From NCBI GenBank assembly GCA_002049495.1, contig LLYS01000010.1:31908-95907 (forward strand): a DNA stretch of 64,000 bases, given 5' to 3'. The DNA comes from Epsilonproteobacteria bacterium tcs-49 (lineage in GTDB: Bacteria > Campylobacterota > Campylobacteria > Campylobacterales > Sulfurovaceae). Below the pieces are notes generated by a model. It did not search any database. It was not told the origin of the DNA and saw only the letters and a list, made by a program, of their open reading frames with translations. The position numbers were made by a program, and so were the translations under genes. Shown here one piece after another: positions 17,089-25,982 of the stretch; position 1 is the first letter of the stretch, and the number at the start of each line of letters is the position of its first letter.

Positions 17089-17643
17089 TTAGCGGTTAAA
17101 CAGGCCGTTGACATCCGGGGCTTTGCGCTCGACATCTTCGGCTTCATATACCCCTTTACGCTTGTAGCCCATCATATTTGCCAAAATATTGGTGGGAAAC
17201 ATTTCAATGGCGTTGTTGTAATCGGTCACGGCTTGGTTAAACGCCCGTCTTGCGGCGGAGATTTGGGATTCGAGTTCATGCAGGGTTTTTTGCATATGGA
17301 TAAAGTTTTCGTTCGCTTTGAGTTCGGGGTAGGCTTCGACGTTGACCATCAAGCCTCCAAGGGCGGTGGAAAGTTTGGCGTTTAACTCCATCGTTTTATC
17401 CTGGGAGTCGCTTCGCATCGCCTGGGCACGCATCCCCGTAACCTCCTCGAGCGTTTGGCGCTCATGGTCGGCGTACCGCTTTACCGTCGCTACGAGATTG
17501 GGGATCAGATCGTAGCGCTTTTTCAGCAGCGCATCGATGCCCGCGTAGATATTATCGACCTGGTTTTTTCTATTGATCAGAAAGTTATACAGCAACCCGG
17601 CGATAACGCCGAGGATTGCCGCTGCGATGATCCATGGAGACAT
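17089..17643 (-). CDS. lemA: LemA family protein
   Basis: 184 residues with an N-terminal membrane anchor (SPWIIAAAILGVIAGLLYN) and the LemA helical domain: KRYDLIPNLVATVKRYADHE, EAYPELKANENFIHMQ, ISAARRAFNQAVTDYN and a C-terminal FPTNILANMMGY. These are typical LemA blocks at the usual length. The function is not well defined; members are linked to envelope processes. It is followed after 3 bases by the DUF3137 gene. Confidence 0.95.
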   Translation of the reverse strand: MSPWIIAAAILGVIAGLLYNFLINRKNQVDNIYAGIDALLKKRYDLIPNLVATVKRYADHERQTLEEVTGMRAQAMRSDSQDKTMELNAKLSTALGGLMVNVEAYPELKANENFIHMQKTLHELESQISAARRAFNQAVTDYNNAIEMFPTNILANMMGYKRKGVYEAEDVERKAPDVNGLFNR

Positions 17644-17684
17644 TGGCGATCCTTGAAAAGATGATCACCTATTGTAGCATAAAC

Positions 17685-18788
17685 TTATTGCAGGTAGTAC
17701 TCCTCCACAAGCTCGGTGTAATCGTCAAACCAGAGCGCTTCGGGGTTTCTTTTATATACCATCACCTTGCCGCGATCCTTCGCCTCCGCGGCTCTGTGGT
17801 AGCGAAACAGTATATTCTCCTCGGTCATGCCCAGCACTTCGATCTTGCCCGTTTTATGGCTCATCACAAAGCGCGCTCTGCCCGCAAGACCGCTGGTTTG
17901 CACCCTGGCCTTTTCAAAGAGCGTACTGATCTCTTCGATGGGCATGGTATAGGGTTCGTTGCCCAGCGTCGGGCGTACGCCAAAGATATAGTACGGCGGT
18001 ACGCCGATTTCGGAGAGTTTTTCAAACATGGTTTTAAGCGCCTCCACGTCATCGTTGATCCCGCGCAGCATCGGCGTCTGGTTGGTACAGATAGCCCCGG
18101 CTTCGATCAACCGGTGGATCCCCTTGATCGCCTCTTCGGTCAACTCGTTGGGGTGGGTAAAGTGGTTCATAAAGTAGATTTTTTTCTCGGGCGTGGAAAA
18201 CTCTTTGATCATCTCCATCAAAGAATCGTCGTTGATAAATCGATAGGGATTAAACGCCGTCATCTTGGTACCGAAACGGATGATTTTAACGTGGTCGATT
18301 GCGCGCAGCTGCTCGATCAGGGGGCGGATCTTTTTTGTCGACGCCACCAATGCGTCGCCGCCGGTGATGAGTACGTTGGTGATCTCTTTATGGGCTTTGA
18401 TATATTCGATCGCTTCGCTCAGGTCCCGCACCGTGTCGTCGTTGTCGTTCATAAACAGACGCTTTCTAAAACAGTAGCGGCAGTATGCCCCGCACACGTC
18501 GTTAAAAAGGATCAAGGCGGTATCGCTGTATTTGTGCTCCAGCCCCTTTGCTTTGGTATAGGTATGCTCCCCCGAGGCGTCCAGCTCGCCCCATTCGCTA
18601 AGCTCATCCTCACGGGGAATCACAAGCTTTCGCAGGGGATCATCGGGGTTGTCCCAATCGATCAAATTGTTATAGTAGTCGTTGGAGCGGAAAACAAACT
18701 TCCGTTCGACGGGTTGGAGCGCTTCTATCTCCTCTGGGGACAGCTGCTCGATCTTTTTTACTTTGGTCATATATCTTACATTGGCCAT
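17685..18788 (-). CDS. KamA-family radical SAM/PLP enzyme (lysine 2,3-aminomutase-like)
   Basis: 367 residues. The radical SAM cysteines are C99, C103 and C106 in VCGAYCRYCFRKR, followed by a TIM-barrel with LITGGDALV and the lysine-aminomutase motif NQTPMLRGINDD. A late lysine in SHKTGKIEVLG fits the PLP-binding position. Family members move the amino group of lysine (free beta-lysine formation) or act on EF-P (EpmB). No EF-P modification partner is seen here, and the length is between KamA (about 416) and EpmB (about 340), so the substrate is left open. GGAG precedes ATG 18788. Confidence 0.88.
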   Translation of the reverse strand: MANVRYMTKVKKIEQLSPEEIEALQPVERKFVFRSNDYYNNLIDWDNPDDPLRKLVIPREDELSEWGELDASGEHTYTKAKGLEHKYSDTALILFNDVCGAYCRYCFRKRLFMNDNDDTVRDLSEAIEYIKAHKEITNVLITGGDALVASTKKIRPLIEQLRAIDHVKIIRFGTKMTAFNPYRFINDDSLMEMIKEFSTPEKKIYFMNHFTHPNELTEEAIKGIHRLIEAGAICTNQTPMLRGINDDVEALKTMFEKLSEIGVPPYYIFGVRPTLGNEPYTMPIEEISTLFEKARVQTSGLAGRARFVMSHKTGKIEVLGMTEENILFRYHRAAEAKDRGKVMVYKRNPEALWFDDYTELVEEYYLQ

Positions 18789-18944
18789 ATCTCTCCTTGG
18801 TGGTGTTCTCTTACCGATTTTTATATAAATTCCGTGGTTATAACAAATTTCGCCTTAAGGTGCTCAGCGCATCGGTCGCTACTGTGGGCAAATAAGCTTG
18901 CTATAATTTTGATGCCCTGTTTTCGGGCCTTCGCTACCTTGGCG

Positions 18945-20678
18945 CTACTCTATACCAAAGCCCATCGCTTTCTCGTTTTCAAACTCGCTTCCAAGCTCTT
19001 TTTTGATCTCGGCTTTAAAATCGTTCATCTTAAAGACCGACTCTTCGCGAACGGCGACGCTATAGGCGGTATTTTTCAAAATCAGATTGATTTGACCGCC
19101 GGTGAGTGCGTATTTTGCCAACTCTTCGATACAAAACCCCTCCTCGTAATCGGCGTTTTCGGGCAGCATCAACTGCCACAGCCGGATACGCTGTTCATAC
19201 CCGGGTTTTTTAAACTCCAGTTTGTAGTTAAAGCGGCGGGAAAAGGCTTTGTCCAGGTTTTGCAGCAGGTTTGTCGTCGCGATCAGGATCCCTTCGAACT
19301 TTTCGATCTGTTCTAAAAAGATGTTTTGCATCTGGTTATACATTTTATCCGTAGAGTGCCCTACGCCGCCCCGCGAACTCAGAAACTGATCCGCTTCGTT
19401 TAAAAGCAGTACCGGTTCGCTTTTGGACTTTTTGCACAGATCGTTGTAGGTATCGAAGATGGAGCGCACGTTCTTTTCGCTTTCGCCTACGTACTGGCTG
19501 AGGATTTTGGAACAATCAAAGCTCAGTACCGCGCGTCTGAGCGATTTGGCCAGCGAATACGCGGTCAAAGTCTTGCCCGTACCGGGGCTGCCGTAAAAGA
19601 TGATGCGCGCATCCACGTTTTTGCGCTCCTTGACCCCCCACTCCTTAAGCTTTTTATGCACCTCTTTATCCATCTGTTTTAAAATGGTATCGAGCGTTTT
19701 TCGGGTATCTTGGTGCAGCACCACGTCGTCGATGGTGGTTTTTGGCTCGATATATTCAAACATATCCTGCTCTTTGACCAGGGCGTTGAGCTTGAGTTTG
19801 CCCACCTTCTTTTTCTTTTGGGGGTGCATGATATCTTGCAGCACCTCCTCGTCGATAAAGAAGCTGCGGCTGATCCCGCCGAAGGGGTTGAGGATTTCAT
19901 CGTAATTGATCAGATTCTGCGCGATCAGTTTGGAGCCGTCCTCAAGCAGCGCGCGGTTTTTGATCCGCTCATACTCATCATGGCTGACGATCTCGATGAG
20001 TGAATTCATCTCCCGCAGATTGCCCTCGTTGCCCGCGTACTCTTCACGAAGCAGGGCCAAAAAGATGATCTGCTCCTTTTCGTCAAGCTGGTTTTTTTTG
20101 AAAAACTCTTCGACGATAATCTTTTCGCTGCTTTGTTCCAGCCGCTGACAAATACGCTTTTTTAAAAGGGTCAGCTTGTTTTTGAGGCGGTTGATATTGG
20201 GGGCGTCCTCGTTGTAATTGGAGCGCAGGTTGGTCAACTGTACCAAAAGCTCCACTCTGAAAAACTGATCCTGCAGATACTCCAGGTGGTCGGTATAGGG
20301 TTTCACGTCAGGCAGCGCCATCTCCAAGCTGCCGTCTTCAAGCAGCTTTAAAAAGGTGGTGCTTAAGCCCACGTTGGTATTGAGCAGCTCCAGCTTGGAG
20401 ACTTCATCCACCTTCGCCTGCACGAAATTGACCTGTACCAGCCATCCCAGATCGATGAGGCTTTTGATCAGATCGATCTTTTGCAGGTATTCGTAGTCGG
20501 CTTTATACAGTGCCTGCAAAATATCCAGTACCACCGAATCTTCGCTGCCGTCGATATAGCGCAGGGTCAAAAACTGCAGTACCTGAGCCTGTTCGACGCT
20601 GCAACCCAGATCTTTAAAAATTTTCGTTTTCTCTACGTCGTCGCTTTTTACAAATTCGATTAAATATTCCAATGTCAC
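18945..20678 (-). CDS. AAA-family ATPase with long N-terminal helical region
   Basis: 577 residues. The first about 320 are helical with leucine-rich coiled stretches. The AAA core follows: Walker A FYGSPGTGKTLTAYSLAKSL near 350, Walker B region PVLLLNEADQFLSSRGG near 415, sensor 1 LIATTNLLQN, and arginine-finger candidates in KAFSRRFNYKLEF. The Walker B acidic pair is NE-A-D instead of the usual D-E, a variant found in a subgroup of bacterial AAA proteins. Substrate and partner are unknown. The stop of this gene is 2 bases before the nfo... direction start region, suggesting co-transcription with nfo (nfo lies upstream). Confidence 0.85.
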   Translation of the reverse strand: MTLEYLIEFVKSDDVEKTKIFKDLGCSVEQAQVLQFLTLRYIDGSEDSVVLDILQALYKADYEYLQKIDLIKSLIDLGWLVQVNFVQAKVDEVSKLELLNTNVGLSTTFLKLLEDGSLEMALPDVKPYTDHLEYLQDQFFRVELLVQLTNLRSNYNEDAPNINRLKNKLTLLKKRICQRLEQSSEKIIVEEFFKKNQLDEKEQIIFLALLREEYAGNEGNLREMNSLIEIVSHDEYERIKNRALLEDGSKLIAQNLINYDEILNPFGGISRSFFIDEEVLQDIMHPQKKKKVGKLKLNALVKEQDMFEYIEPKTTIDDVVLHQDTRKTLDTILKQMDKEVHKKLKEWGVKERKNVDARIIFYGSPGTGKTLTAYSLAKSLRRAVLSFDCSKILSQYVGESEKNVRSIFDTYNDLCKKSKSEPVLLLNEADQFLSSRGGVGHSTDKMYNQMQNIFLEQIEKFEGILIATTNLLQNLDKAFSRRFNYKLEFKKPGYEQRIRLWQLMLPENADYEEGFCIEELAKYALTGGQINLILKNTAYSVAVREESVFKMNDFKAEIKKELGSEFENEKAMGFGIE

Positions 20679-20680
20679 TC

Positions 20681-21526
20681 CTACTGCTCTACCAGATCAT
20701 ACAGCGCTTTGATCTCTTGATCCCAGATCGTGTCGTCGATGGTTTCAAGCACCATGGGGATATCATCCATGCGCGGATCGTTCATGATAAATCCAAACGC
20801 ATCCCAGCCGATCTCGCCCTGACCCAGACTGTGGTGGCGATCCTTTTTGCTGCCAAGGGGCGGTTTGGAATCGTTCAGGTGCATCCCCATCAAATATTTT
20901 GCCCCGACGATGCGGTCAAACTCATCCATCGTTTTCTCATAGGCCTCTTTGGTGCGCAGATCATACCCTGCGACGAAGGTGTGGCAGGTATCCAGGCATA
21001 CGCCCATGCGCGACTTGTCCTCGACCCTATCGATGATATACGCCAGATGCTCGAATTTATAGCCCAGATTGCTGCCCTGTCCCGCGGTATTTTCGATGAC
21101 AAGACTCACCCCTTCGGTTTGATCCAGGACTTTGTTGCAGTTTTCGGCGATGATATCCATGCACTGCTCTTCGCTGATCTGCTTGAGGTGGCTGCCGGGG
21201 TGAAAGTTGATCCGATCCAATCCAAGCTGCTCACAGCGCTGCACCTCGTCCAAAAAGGCGTTGAGGGATTTTTCCCGCTTGTCGGCTTCGGGGTGGCCCA
21301 GATTGATCAGATAACTGTCGTGGGGCAAAACGTGCTTGGGGGCGATGCCGCTTTCTTCGAGGGCTTTTTTAAACTTGTCGATGGTTTTGGCGTCATAGGG
21401 TTTTGCATCCCAGCGCCGCTGGTTTTTGGTAAATAGCGCAAAAGCTTTTGCGCCGATAGCCTGTGCGTTTTTCGGGGCGTTGAAAACGCCGCCGCTGCTG
21501 CTGACGTGTGCTCCTACAAATTTCAT
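20681..21526 (-). CDS. nfo: Endonuclease IV (AP endonuclease)
   Basis: 281 residues, typical length. TIM-barrel DNA repair enzyme that cuts 5' to abasic sites using three zinc ions. Seen: [55 protein letters not shown] and [24 protein letters not shown] in order, which supply the metal ligands (His, Glu, Asp). The downstream AAA ATPase gene starts after a 2-base gap, so the two are probably co-transcribed. Confidence 0.96.
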   Translation of the reverse strand: MKFVGAHVSSSGGVFNAPKNAQAIGAKAFALFTKNQRRWDAKPYDAKTIDKFKKALEESGIAPKHVLPHDSYLINLGHPEADKREKSLNAFLDEVQRCEQLGLDRINFHPGSHLKQISEEQCMDIIAENCNKVLDQTEGVSLVIENTAGQGSNLGYKFEHLAYIIDRVEDKSRMGVCLDTCHTFVAGYDLRTKEAYEKTMDEFDRIVGAKYLMGMHLNDSKPPLGSKKDRHHSLGQGEIGWDAFGFIMNDPRMDDIPMVLETIDDTIWDQEIKALYDLVEQ

Positions 21527-21538
21527 TCACTCTATCCT

Positions 21539-22018
21539 TTACTCAATATTTCGTATCTTGATCAAAATGTTGTTTTTTCTATCGTGGAATCGTACCATAT
21601 CTTTCGTAACACTATAGAGTATATCAAAGTCCGCATCGCTGATCTCTTGGACAAACCCCTCGCCGGTACCGCTTTTTCCCCGGCTTTGCATCAGTTCCCG
21701 TCCCAAAAAGATTTGACGGATCGTCTCCTTTGGATAGCCGGGATGCAGGTATTTCCGGTTGAAAACACCGTAATCGTAGCAAAAACCTTCCATACACGCT
21801 TTCTTCCCCAGTTTTAAAGTCAATACCGGAGTGGCGAGTTTATATATTTGCGCTTTGACTTCCCTTTCGTCACTGTAGATAAAACCCATATCCGCATACT
21901 TGATTGCCGGGGTCTTCATCACGATATAGGCGCTGCGCTTATGCGCATACTGCTTCATGCCGCAGCCGCCGAAGAAAAAAACGATACTCAGCAGCAAAAT
22001 AAAAAAGGGTAAACGCAC
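21539..22018 (-). CDS. Small predicted lipoprotein, function unknown
   Basis: 159 residues from GTG at 22018, chosen because GGAGAGG stands just upstream and the signal follows at once; a start at 22054 would add 12 residues unlike a signal peptide. The N-terminus RLPFFILLLSIVFFFGGC ends in a lipobox-like GGC, so it is probably an outer-membrane or periplasmic lipoprotein. The mature part has two further cysteines (KACMEGFCYDYG). No family is recognised. It ends 12 bases upstream of the nfo start and may share a transcript with nfo. Confidence 0.7.
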   Translation of the reverse strand: MRLPFFILLLSIVFFFGGCGMKQYAHKRSAYIVMKTPAIKYADMGFIYSDEREVKAQIYKLATPVLTLKLGKKACMEGFCYDYGVFNRKYLHPGYPKETIRQIFLGRELMQSRGKSGTGEGFVQEISDADFDILYSVTKDMVRFHDRKNNILIKIRNIE

Positions 22019-22083
22019 AACCTCTCCTTTGATTGATTTCCCCCAATCATACACAATTTAATGTTTATTTAAGTTTAAATGAG

Positions 22084-22089
22084 TATAAT
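22084..22089 (+). promoter_or_regulatory. -10 element of the tRNA-Glu genes
   Basis: TATAAT located 20 bases before the first tRNA-Glu. Spacing and sequence fit a housekeeping (sigma-70 type) promoter. Confidence 0.7.
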
Positions 22090-22108
22090 TTCGTCACATT
22101 TTATGAAT

Positions 22109-22183
22109 GGCCCCTTCGTCTAGCGGTTAGGACCCATGGTTTTCATCCATGTAACAGGAGTTCGATTCTCCTAGGGGTCACCA
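22109..22183 (+). tRNA. tRNA-Glu (anticodon TTC), copy 1
   Basis: 75 nt with encoded CCA. Acceptor arms GGCCCCT / AGGGGTC, anticodon stem CATGG / CCATG around loop TTTTCAT (anticodon TTC), and T arm GGAGTTCGATTCTCC. All four arms pair. It is identical to copy 2. Confidence 0.95.
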
Positions 22184-22207
22184 TCATAAAAGTATATTCA
22201 CCTGAGT

Positions 22208-22282
22208 GGCCCCTTCGTCTAGCGGTTAGGACCCATGGTTTTCATCCATGTAACAGGAGTTCGATTCTCCTAGGGGTCACCA
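22208..22282 (+). tRNA. tRNA-Glu (anticodon TTC), copy 2
   Basis: Identical in sequence to copy 1 and located exactly 99 bases downstream, separated by a 24-base spacer. The pair forms a recent or gene-converted tandem duplication. Confidence 0.95.
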
Positions 22283-22318
22283 CTTACTTTCTCCTCTTAA
22301 TAAATGAACTCAACCAGT

Positions 22319-22867
22319 TTAGAATAAACTTTTTTGGCGGAGAGACTTGATCACGACGCTTTTGCGATGAACGTCGCTGTAGCCGTGGGCTTCGATCTCC
22401 GCGATATGCTTTTTCGTAATATAACCCTTGTGCCCTTTAAAATCATACTGCGGATACCGCTTTGCGATACTCTCCATATAGCGATCTCTGGTCACCTTCG
22501 CCAGGACACTCGCCGCACTGATATTTTGTTCTTTCAAATCGCCCTTGATCATCGTTTCCAATCCGCACACGCCGAAGCTGCTGTTGCCGTCAAAGATATA
22601 GCGCTTGGCATCAAGCTTCTCCATGATTTGACAAAGGGAGCTTACGATCGCCTTGGACAATCCTATTGCATCTATTGTATCGTTGTGGGTCGTGACAATT
22701 TCATAATCGCAGTTGTCTATGATAGTATCGAAAAGCTGTTCACGCTTTTTCGGGGTAAGTTTTTTTGAATCGGTAAGTCCCTCTACGGGGGTGTGTAAAA
22801 TCGCGCCTGCTACCACCAAAGGGCCCGCGACGGGCCCCCTGCCGGCTTCATCAATACCGCAGATCAC
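22319..22867 (-). CDS. rnhB: Ribonuclease HII
   Basis: 182 residues. Removes RNA from RNA-DNA hybrids and single ribonucleotides in DNA. Motifs: CGIDEAGRGPVAGPLVVAG at the start (first two acidic catalytic residues), KKLTPKKRE, and later ISAASVLAKVTRDRYM with the conserved A-K-V-T-R-D. The likely start is GTG at 22867, because the family begins within a few residues of the DEAGRG motif. It starts 6 bases after the glnA stop. Confidence 0.96.
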   Translation of the reverse strand: MICGIDEAGRGPVAGPLVVAGAILHTPVEGLTDSKKLTPKKREQLFDTIIDNCDYEIVTTHNDTIDAIGLSKAIVSSLCQIMEKLDAKRYIFDGNSSFGVCGLETMIKGDLKEQNISAASVLAKVTRDRYMESIAKRYPQYDFKGHKGYITKKHIAEIEAHGYSDVHRKSVVIKSLRQKSLF

Positions 22868-22873
22868 GGATGA

Positions 22874-24301
22874 TTAGCAAGAGTATGTGGAGATATACTC
22901 AAATGCGGTAGGTCTCGCCTCATCCGGCCAAACCTGTGTTTCAAATTTGTAATCTTTATATGTATTCAAGAACTCTTCGCTCATAACGGGCTTGAGGAAT
23001 TCGTTATCTCTGATAAGCGCTTCCAAAGAACCTCTAAGCGTGTGGGGCAGCTGTGGGATACCCTTCTCACGGATCTCGTCAAGCGTCAATTCAAACAGGT
23101 CCTCATCCATCGGTCCCGTGGGTTCCGCTTTTGTTTTGATCCCGTCAAGTCCCGCAAGCAGCATCGCTGAAAATGCAAGGTAGGGGCACGCCGTAGAATC
23201 GGGGAACCTCATCTCCACTCTTGTGGCAGCTTCACCGGCACCGTAAGGGATACGGCAGCTTGCGGATCTGTTCTGGCTGGAGTAGGTCAAGATTGAAGGC
23301 GCTTCGAAACCGGGAATCAATCTTTTATAAGAGTTGGTAGAGGGGTTCGTAAATGCCGCAACCGCTCTTGCGTGCTTAAAGATACCGCCGATATAGTGTC
23401 TTGCCATATCGCTGAGGTTTGCGTATTCACCCTCATTGTAAAAAAGGTTCTTTCCGTCTTTCCAGATGGATTGGTGAACATGCATCCCGTTCCCGTTGTC
23501 TCCGTAGAGGGGTTTTGGCATAAAGGTCGCCGTTTTTCCGTTAAGGTGCGCAACCATTTTCACCACGTACTTGTACTTTTGCACGTTGTCCGCCGCTTCA
23601 AGAAGTGTACCGAATTTCACACCGATCTCACCTTGACCCTGAGCAACTTCGTGGTGCCCAAGCATCACTTCCAGACCGACCTCTTCAAGAACCTGCATCA
23701 TCTCCGCTCTGAGATCGACCATAGAATCCGTTGGCTGTACGGGAAAGTAACCGCCTTTGGTACCGGGTCTGTGCCCCATGTTGCCGAATTCGTACTCGCT
23801 GTCGCTGCTCCAACCGCCCTCTTCGGTTTCAACTCTGAAGTAGGCACTGTTAATGTCGTCTCTGAATTTTACGTCATCAAAGATGAAAAACTCATTTTCG
23901 GGACCGAAGTATGCAACGTCGCCCACACCGATCTCATCAAGGTGTTTAAGCGCTTTTTTCGCGATACTTCTGGGGCACTTTTCATAAAGCTCGTTTTTGT
24001 AAATGTCATACACGTCACAGAATACGATGATCGTAGAATCTGCCGTAAAGGGATCCAAAAACGCCGTAGGTACGTCGGGTTTTAAAATCATATCCGATTT
24101 GTTAATCGGCTGCCACGCATCGACACTGGAACCGTCAAAAGGCATACCGTTTTCCAACAATTCCGCATTTACCGCACTCATTCTGTAGGTAATGTGGTGC
24201 CACGCACCTTTGATATCGGTAAATCTGAAATCTACAAACTCCACTTCGTTTTCTTCACAAAATTTGAAGAATTCATCAACGCTGTTAACAAACTTTCCCA
24301 T
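22874..24301 (-). CDS. glnA: Glutamine synthetase type I
   Basis: 475 residues from ATG 24301, which has GAGGAG eight bases upstream; an in-frame start at 24334 has none. Dodecameric GS-I makes glutamine from glutamate, ammonia and ATP. Seen: [11 protein letters not shown], the ATP-binding [17 protein letters not shown], the [23 protein letters not shown] block and [21 protein letters not shown]. At the site where enterobacterial GS has the adenylylated tyrosine (NLYDLPPEE) this protein has DLFELTLDE, so it should not be adenylylated. H. pylori GS is reported to be similar. Control must then be by another route. Confidence 0.97.
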   Translation of the reverse strand: MGKFVNSVDEFFKFCEENEVEFVDFRFTDIKGAWHHITYRMSAVNAELLENGMPFDGSSVDAWQPINKSDMILKPDVPTAFLDPFTADSTIIVFCDVYDIYKNELYEKCPRSIAKKALKHLDEIGVGDVAYFGPENEFFIFDDVKFRDDINSAYFRVETEEGGWSSDSEYEFGNMGHRPGTKGGYFPVQPTDSMVDLRAEMMQVLEEVGLEVMLGHHEVAQGQGEIGVKFGTLLEAADNVQKYKYVVKMVAHLNGKTATFMPKPLYGDNGNGMHVHQSIWKDGKNLFYNEGEYANLSDMARHYIGGIFKHARAVAAFTNPSTNSYKRLIPGFEAPSILTYSSQNRSASCRIPYGAGEAATRVEMRFPDSTACPYLAFSAMLLAGLDGIKTKAEPTGPMDEDLFELTLDEIREKGIPQLPHTLRGSLEALIRDNEFLKPVMSEEFLNTYKDYKFETQVWPDEARPTAFEYISTYSC

Positions 24302-24374
24302 TTTTTCTCCTCTTTGTTTTCTTTCTATGGACAATTTTATCGAAATAAGCTTGCACTTTAAAGCAGGCAGCTGT

Positions 24375-25154
24375 TTAAAAAGTAACCAATTGCCGGTCCC
24401 GCCGTTTAAACACGGCGCAACTGTTATACCCTACATCCCGCGCGGCCTTGACCGTTTCCTCATACCCGAACCCTACCTGCTCCACACTGTGGGCGTCACT
24501 GCCGAAGGTGATAGGGATATCAAGCTCCGCCGCCATCTCCAAAAGGGGGCGTGAAGGGTAGATTTCGCCAACTGGTTTGCGCAGACCGGCAGAGTTGAGT
24601 TCAAGCACCATGCCCGCTTTTTTGATCGCTTCCATCGCCCCTTTTGCGACGGTTTTGATATCTTCGGTGGGGTGGTAATCAAACACTTTGATCAGATCCA
24701 GGTGCCCCACTACGTCAAACAGACCGCTTTTTGCCATCTGTGTGATCGCTTCAAAATACTCCCTATATATAATGTTTATATCCCTATCTTTATACCCGCC
24801 GATAAACTCGGGATTGTCAAACCCCCAGCCGCCTAAAAAGTGCACCGAGCCGATGAAAAAATCCACCTCCTCGTTAAGCACCCGCTCATCCATATACCCG
24901 GGGAGGTAATCCACTTCATACCCGAAAAGCACATCTATGCTCTGCGCATAACATTTTCGCAGCTGCAAAACCGTCTGTTTATACAGCTGCATCTGCTCAA
25001 AACCGATACGGTAGTGCTCGTCGAACGCCATGGGGGCATGCTCGGTAAAAGCGAAGATATCGATCCCCAGCTCTACGGCGCGTTTGACATACTCTTGCGG
25101 GGATCCCGTGGCGTGGTTGCACCAGGGGGTATGGTTGTGCAGATCTACTCTCAC
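24375..25154 (-). CDS. PHP-domain histidinol-phosphatase (HisJ-like)
   Basis: About 259 residues from GTG at 25154, chosen because AAGGA stands 7 bases before it and the protein then begins [18 protein letters not shown], the conserved first PHP motif (HxH). Other metal-binding motifs are [32 protein letters not shown] and [15 protein letters not shown]. The set and the length match HisJ, which removes phosphate from histidinol phosphate in histidine synthesis. Other PHP phosphatases look alike, so the substrate is probable, not certain. Confidence 0.85.
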   Translation of the reverse strand: MRVDLHNHTPWCNHATGSPQEYVKRAVELGIDIFAFTEHAPMAFDEHYRIGFEQMQLYKQTVLQLRKCYAQSIDVLFGYEVDYLPGYMDERVLNEEVDFFIGSVHFLGGWGFDNPEFIGGYKDRDINIIYREYFEAITQMAKSGLFDVVGHLDLIKVFDYHPTEDIKTVAKGAMEAIKKAGMVLELNSAGLRKPVGEIYPSRPLLEMAAELDIPITFGSDAHSVEQVGFGYEETVKAARDVGYNSCAVFKRRDRQLVTF

Positions 25155-25236
25155 TGACTGATCCTTGAACGTTATAGAATTATGATATAGTAGCAAATAA
25201 AAGATTTATTTAAATTTACTCATAGCTAAAATATTC

Positions 25237-25242
25237 TATAAT
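25237..25242 (+). promoter_or_regulatory. -10 element upstream of cheZ
   Basis: TATAAT, 27 bases before the cheZ start codon. No RpoN or FliA consensus was seen here, so cheZ appears to be under the housekeeping sigma factor. Confidence 0.5.
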
Positions 25243-25268
25243 TGAGGTAGTAATGCAAGGAGAGCGGT

Positions 25269-25976
25269 ATGACACAGGAAGAACTGGACGCATTGATGAG
25301 CGGAGGGGTGGAAAACCTCGACGACGATGACGCCCAAGAGGATTCACAGGAGCCCGAAAAGGAGGAGGAGCAAGCCTCGTCCGAGACCAACACCCATGAA
25401 AGCGACGAAGATTATCGGGTTGATGCCAACCGGGCATGGCCACCTCCGCCGCCGACGGACGATCACAAGGTCGTACACCAGCTCGACGACGTGACGAAAG
25501 ATTCGGAGCTTAAAGCCGGAGAACTGTTTGACAAGCTTGAATCGGTAAGCTCTATCTTGATGGATATGGAAAGCGATCTGGGCGAGATCGGTGAAAATAT
25601 CGATAAAGATATGGAACTGTTTGAAAAGCTCACCACCTCCTTCCCCCATATCGAAAAGTTTCAAGAGGCCCTGGAACGCTCTAAAAGCAGCAAAGAAAAA
25701 CTTGAAAGCTGCATCGAAAACAGCCAAACCGGCGGCGATGAAGTGATGATGGCGATGGACGGGATGCAGTACCAGGATATCCACCGCCAAAAGATCGAAC
25801 GGGTCATCAACGTCATGCGCGCCCTTTCAAAATATATGCACTCTCTGTTTGAGGGGCAGATCGAAGATGACAAGCGCGTCGGTTCCGCGACCCACCTGGA
25901 CGGGGACACCACGACGGAAAACCTTGTCAACAACGACGATATCGAAGAGTTGATCGCGAACCTGGGAAAAAGTTAA
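25269..25976 (+). CDS. cheZ: CheZ-type phosphatase of CheY-P (Campylobacterota type)
   Basis: 235 residues. The centre is a long helical hairpin (about 85-190) with MQYQDIHRQKIERVINVM, matching the CheZ catalytic helix (Asp and Gln). An acidic linker leads to the C-terminal NNDDIEELIANLGKS, like the CheY-P-binding tail of CheZ. The N-terminus MTQEELDALMSGG resembles the CheY-binding peptide of FliM/FliY, so both ends may dock CheY. The Pro-rich, acidic region 15-75 is a linker. The U32 peptidase gene follows after 6 bases, a neighbour pair also recalled from Helicobacter (HP0170/HP0169). Confidence 0.85.
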   Translation: MTQEELDALMSGGVENLDDDDAQEDSQEPEKEEEQASSETNTHESDEDYRVDANRAWPPPPPTDDHKVVHQLDDVTKDSELKAGELFDKLESVSSILMDMESDLGEIGENIDKDMELFEKLTTSFPHIEKFQEALERSKSSKEKLESCIENSQTGGDEVMMAMDGMQYQDIHRQKIERVINVMRALSKYMHSLFEGQIEDDKRVGSATHLDGDTTTENLVNNDDIEELIANLGKS

Positions 25977-25982
25977 CGCTGC

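Noticed and set aside
18900..18944. TATAAT followed by a GCCC/GGGC hairpin on the plus strand as a small RNA
   Set aside because: The hairpin has no good T-run and the transcript would be antisense to the AAA ATPase gene; evidence is too thin.
17634..19316. Long plus-strand open frame (560 codons)
   Set aside because: It lies antisense to the KamA-like gene and part of the AAA gene, which have clear motifs. The frame is a by-product of codon bias and has no ribosome site or family.
22033..22350. Plus-strand open frame with a repeated peptide
   Set aside because: It simply reads through the two identical tRNA-Glu genes; the repetition comes from the tRNA duplication.
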